Under the pieces are notes generated by a model. That model was given only the letters and a program-made list of their open reading frames with translations, was not told the DNA's origin and made no database searches. DNA of 64,000 nt, taken from positions 111,238-175,237 of the forward strand of contig VTPC01001902.1 in the NCBI GenBank assembly GCA_011009095.1, in the 5' to 3' direction. Shown here piece by piece: positions 59,314 through 64,000 of the stretch; within the stretch, counting starts at the first letter, position 1, and each line of letters opens with the position of its first letter. This DNA is from Ignelater luminosus (lineage: Eukaryota; Arthropoda; Insecta; Coleoptera; Elateridae). Position numbers and translations under genes: made by a program.

Positions 59314-61290
59314 CTAGTTAATGTCCGGTGTTTATAATAATGAATAATAATATTAAATTCTGTAGCACAAATTTCTACTAGCTCTCAGTGGAGAATCTAC
59401 CATGAAACTAGCAAAAATGGAGGTTTCAGACTCGACATAATAGAAGCTTCCGTGGGAGAAGGATTTTCTACAAACGTGTGGATCATATCACGTCAAACTG
59501 GGCATCTTATTTATTTACTTCTAAACATGCTCTTCCACCAGTTGACATTCTACGCCATCATGGAAGTTACCTAAATCTAGATTCTTTTACAGATTAATGC
59601 AAAATTCGGTATCCTAAATTATCTGCACAATACAAAACTCTCAGTACAAGGCAAGTAAATATTTAGCATCTCCCTGCAAAAGATTCTACCGGCGCCCATG
59701 TGTTTCTGGTCTGCAATCAAGGAAAAACAAACAATTTCGTATTTACGGTGTTATTTTGAGACAGAGAATTAGTCAATCGCCTTAAACAATGAATCGATAA
59801 ATTAAATCCAAGTGCAACTGCATTTTAAGCAAGAATTCACAAAGAAAGTTTCAAGCTTAATCAAGATTTTATTAGTATACAATAACCATTTTATTCTACG
59901 AAAACAAAAATTGAATAAATATTATGTGATAGTGTAATCGACACGATGTTTTCTACTAACAGAAAGAAATTATTTTAATGTAGCCATGTTCACACTAAGT
60001 AAGAATTATAGAAAGTCTAAAATAGAAAAATTATTTGAGATAAATTGTTAAAACAGAAAATAAAAATTTTATAGTAAAGGCAAAGTTAAGGAAAAAGGCA
60101 ATTAACGAAGATCACCCGATTATTAATGAAAACGACACGTTTAATGTATTTCTAATGCAATAAAAGTAGTGTTTAAAACAAAGAAATTCAACTTTACATA
60201 AAGGTTTCCGCTAATGTGAATGAATCATCATGATGTAGTCGGCCACTCACTCCATTGGTCAACCATAGATGTGCTTTCCTAGTAAGAGGTGTAACAAACC
60301 AGTTCAGGCTCACTGATTTATTAATAATCTTATATAAAGGTGGAAAAACGGTGTCTTCAATTAAAAAAAAAGAAACAATTACTCTATGCGTAAAGAAGTC
60401 AAAAGCATGTTTGTATTAAACCATCGTACAAATTATAATTTCCTCGGGGCAGCTGTTAACCCAACAAGTTACTGAAGACCATTTTATGATACTAATCAAA
60501 TACGTATAAACGAGTCGCTTATGTTTCAGCGACAAGAGTAATCAGAGAAAGGATTTCAAACAAGTTTTTGAATGAGTCACACACAACCAACCTTTACCGG
60601 TACAATTATTACGTTTTATAGGAGTCAGCTCGGCAACGCTGCCAAGAAGATACAACCCGATACAACTACAACTAGTCGACTGGTAAACAGTAAGATAGAT
60701 GTCATATAATTAAAGGAAAGATTGAATATTAACACACCTTAAATTGTAAATATAAAAATTAAATACCTTTTTATGGAAGCATATATGTAGAATAATAATT
60801 ACATTAATTGCAAATTAGATACACGCAACTCATTATTACTTGCATAGTATTTATTGCGTGCCTGTTATTCGAATTCGATTGTTGATCAATTTATGTTCAA
60901 GTTTTTGTTTAATTGTAAATGCTTCAGAAAGAAGCGTAACATTTTTTCGGTTATGTGAAGATTGAACAAACTGATGGTCAGACGTGTCTGAAGATAACTT
61001 TTAATAAACAAACGCAAGTACTTCATAGTATCTGTTCTGGCATCTTTAAGTTTAAAAATCTGTTTTTCCTCTGAAAGCTTAATTTGATAAGTTGAATTTA
61101 CAATATACAAACAACCAAATTCAAAGATTTAGTTAATTTTATAAAATACACAATCTTAATCTACTGACAAATTTTCTGGTTTTATTTCCATTTCCTACTT
61201 CATCTTACAAAGTAAAACAACAATACAAACTTCAATTCCCTTTTCCTCATTAACATCCTAATAAATTTTTATGTATGTATGTAGTATCTA

Positions 61291-61479
61291 ATATCACAAG
61301 AGATCTGGAACTGTCGATTTTATTAGGAATGCATGTTGCACAGTAACAATAGTGTCAGTTTGACAGTTTAAGAACCACGAGCGCGAAGAGCAAGTGGTTT
61401 TCTGTCATACTGACACGATTTGTTACTGTGCAGGACTCATAAGTAATATAATCAAAAAATTCCAGATCTCGAGTGATAT
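61291..61479. repeat. MITE-like inverted repeat
   Basis: The left arm reads atatcacaagagatctggaa then gcacagtaacaatagtgtca. The right arm ends in the inverse, tgacacgatttgttactgtgc and then ttccagatctcgagtgatat. The centre (aaccacgagcgcgaagagca) also folds. Arms are about 80 bp. The repeated atatcac ends have no clear target duplication. Confidence 0.7.
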
Positions 61480-64000
61480 TTTGCAAGATTATTTTACGAA
61501 CACAAAATAAAAAAGAAACTAACAAATTTTATTTTTTCTATTTCGGCGGATTAGGAGCCTTATTAACGTATCGTTTTCAACTGATTCTTTAATGAGGCTT
61601 CTTTAGCACTGATTTGCAGGTTGGTACTACTGCGCTTTTCTTGCTTGGCAATTATTATTATAACCTTAAATATAGCGCTTTATGTCAATGTCAGTTACTA
61701 TTACCAGGTAAAGAAGTCTTACCACAATTACACGATATATTCAAAAATCCCTAAATATTACTATGACCACTTTTTTCAAAAATAATGGACTTAGATTCCA
61801 AAATAGAAAACATAATGTTCATGTTTGGAAAACGAGACGCGGAGAGCAATATTATCGAAATATTACCCATTTGAAACTCATCTAGGTTGGTCATTGCAGC
61901 CTTTTGATTGGTTCTTAAACGTATGTATGAAATAATCTTCAGTAAACACTAGTTTGAGTTTGAAAGTATTTCTATTATGCTAAATAGATTCAATGAACAA
62001 TTAAAAGAAAACACTGCCAAAATGTAAACATTTTGGTCTAAAGACCCAGCTCTGTTGAGCGTTACCTCGAAAAAATAAAACTGAGTTTAGGGTACCAATG
62101 AATTTTTTTGATTGAAATCTATTTGCTGTGGCAAGTAAGAAAGTCCTAACTTTGAAAAATGCGTTTCACTTAATATCTCAAAAATATCATTTCAGTGTTG
62201 GGGCCTTTTTGCTTAGCAGGGTAGCATACTATAGCTTAATCACTTACACCATACAGTTGTCTGGCTCTTGACAAAAATAAAAAAGTATATTCGCCAGGAA
62301 CAAAATTACACTTGACTTGAGATGTAAGTACCGTTCAGGTATAGCAACGTATCTCCGTACCATTTTGGAAACAAGAAAATCGTTAAGAAGTAGTAATACA
62401 TATATTTTGAAAAAAACTGTGTAATGATCCAGAATTTTTGGAGCTAGTGAAAAGTGTGTTTAGCATAAGTACTACATCGTTAATAACTCTTTCAGTATAT
62501 CCATGCTCTCGTAGCTGCCTAGTATGTAGTACATGAAAATGCATTTCAAATGTAAATATTAAGTAAATAGCAATGCGATTTTTAAAAACGTGCATAATAG
62601 AGTGACAATCACATCCTCTAATGAAACCTTGCTACTAATAAATAAACGTTTTTATCGGAAATTAATAACAAAAACACTTCAGTTACTTAGGAAATGATAA
62701 AGTGATAAAGATATAATACCATGATAAAATAATGTATTAATAACTAGAGGGAAAAAAACCTTAAAAATGAATTTTCAGCAACAACTCAGAAATTTTAAAT
62801 GCCACTCGAATGTTTTAAAACCGCGGAATAAATTTAATTCTTTTTATAGCATAAACGGTAACGCCTGTGTAGTGAATTCCGCATAATAAAATGCCGATTT
62901 TCGAGCAGCCCACCTTACGAATTTACATGAGAAATTAAAACAGATTTTATAATACAACTTAAAATTTCAATTTCTGAAAGCTCGCAACTCTCTCATTTTA
63001 TCTCAACATTTATTATTTTTTATATTGCGAGATATTTATTAGAAATTATTCAGAGAAATTGTGATTAGTTACTTATAACAAAAATTTTCGTCACCGTTTG
63101 TTTTCATCATCGCTGAGTGATTGCTAGAGACCGGAGTTCAAGATGTCACGTCATTTGAGAATCGGCTTTTAGGAAGGACAAAATCTTTTACAATAAAGCT
63201 TTAAAATAAAATTTTATAATAATACAATTGATATGTTTTAAAAATTGACCAATTAAAATCGCAAGGTGAAACACAATAACATTATGCATGGAGATTTGTA
63301 AGGTAACGTTATCCAACACTTAAATCCAAACCTGGTTTTGATGTCATGGCGCCCTGAACTCCGGGCCCTAGTGATTGATTATGTTTCAGTTTATTTATTA
63401 GCCTGAACCGAGAAATCATGTTGTATTTTATATCGAATAAAAAAAGGAAAAATATCCTTTTAAGCGAAATAAATTTTGAACTCGAAACTCTTAATTAAGC
63501 TTTTCCTCGTAAGAGGGTACGAGCATCACAGTATCAAAGTCAGTTGCTGTTGAAGTAAAGCACCGACAGTAAACAAAAGACGATCGTAATTTGAGCTCAA
63601 TAATGATTTTGTCTCCGCTGCAAGTGCTATTGTTCCACGTCAAATTTGACAAGTCCAAATTTCAGTTTATAAGTTTGAGGTTATTAGAATTTAAATTTTG
63701 GAAAAAAGTAATTATCATTGCCTTATTATTTGCAAAACAAGTGTATTTCCTATTTCCTCGGCGTGATCTTCATCACTTTCACAATTATTTTTTATAAATT
63801 GCTGTAAAACAGATTTCGTAGTAGTCGCGCAACCGTTTTTAGTAAATAGAGTTAACTCAAATAACCCTGTCGTGTAATTTGTATGATCAGGTCAGAAATA
63901 TAAGTTAAGTTTCCAAAAACGCGTTTAATGCGCAACAACAAGGCATTAATAATTACTTTTTTCTAAAATTTAAATTCTAATTACCTCAATCTTATGAACT
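61480..64000. other. AT-rich stretch without recognised features
   Basis: No coding exon, RNA gene or transposon end could be supported. It may contain the upstream scalloped exon or lie in its first intron. Confidence 0.35.

Overview
This is nuclear DNA from an arthropod, most likely an insect and possibly a beetle. It is AT-rich and intron-rich, dominated by Tc1/mariner, hAT and Harbinger-type DNA transposon relics, and carries one large gene that is readily recognised: scalloped (sd), the TEAD/TEF-1 transcription factor of the Hippo and Vestigial pathways. Species cannot be fixed from sequence alone. There is no bacterial gene organisation, CRISPR array or operon here.

Layout, left to right. 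1-5.1 kb: repeats only (a 2.1 kb fold-back element cut by the window edge, a short transposon with 15-bp terminal inverted repeats, a transposase fragment, a small hairpin MITE). 5.5-5.7 kb: first coding exon of an unidentified minus-strand gene that leaves the window to the left. 6.4-7.3 kb: a compact minus-strand gene for a ten-finger C2H2 zinc-finger protein. 7.3-13.6 kb: AT-rich non-coding DNA, the right part being the likely 3' UTR of scalloped. 13.6-50.7 kb: scalloped on the minus strand. Ten coding exons could be delimited to the base by splice sites and reading phase, and they join without a phase error into 442 residues plus stop: the TEA DNA-binding domain (exons at 50.2-50.4 and 33.8-33.9 kb), a Pro/Gln-rich linker (30.2, 28.8 and 20.5 kb) and the Yorkie/Vestigial-binding domain (20.3-20.6, 17.2-17.7 and 13.6 kb). 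The N-terminal exon with the start codon was not found; it must lie right of 50.7 kb, inside or beyond the window. 50.7-64 kb: non-coding, with more transposon relics and a 200-N assembly gap.

The introns of scalloped are a transposon sink. They hold a nearly intact mariner (34.0-35.3 kb, one frameshift, 26-bp TIRs, TA duplications) only 81 bp from the acceptor of the second TEA-domain exon; two hAT-like elements (one with a perfect 8-bp target duplication, one with 7 of 8 matching); two Harbinger-like elements with TTA duplications; a LINE fragment; several TA-flanked MITEs; and a nested inverted-repeat complex in the last intron. Right of the gene a second, more damaged mariner sits inside the arm of a 2.1 kb fold-back element.

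No previously undescribed multi-gene system is evident. The items most worth a second look are the complete scalloped exon map with an in-frame-skippable exon, the young mariner next to a constitutive splice site, the nested insertions whose order can be read, two GC-richer islands in the 16 kb intron (candidate internal promoters or enhancers), and a tRNA-like Pol III cassette at 25.6 kb.
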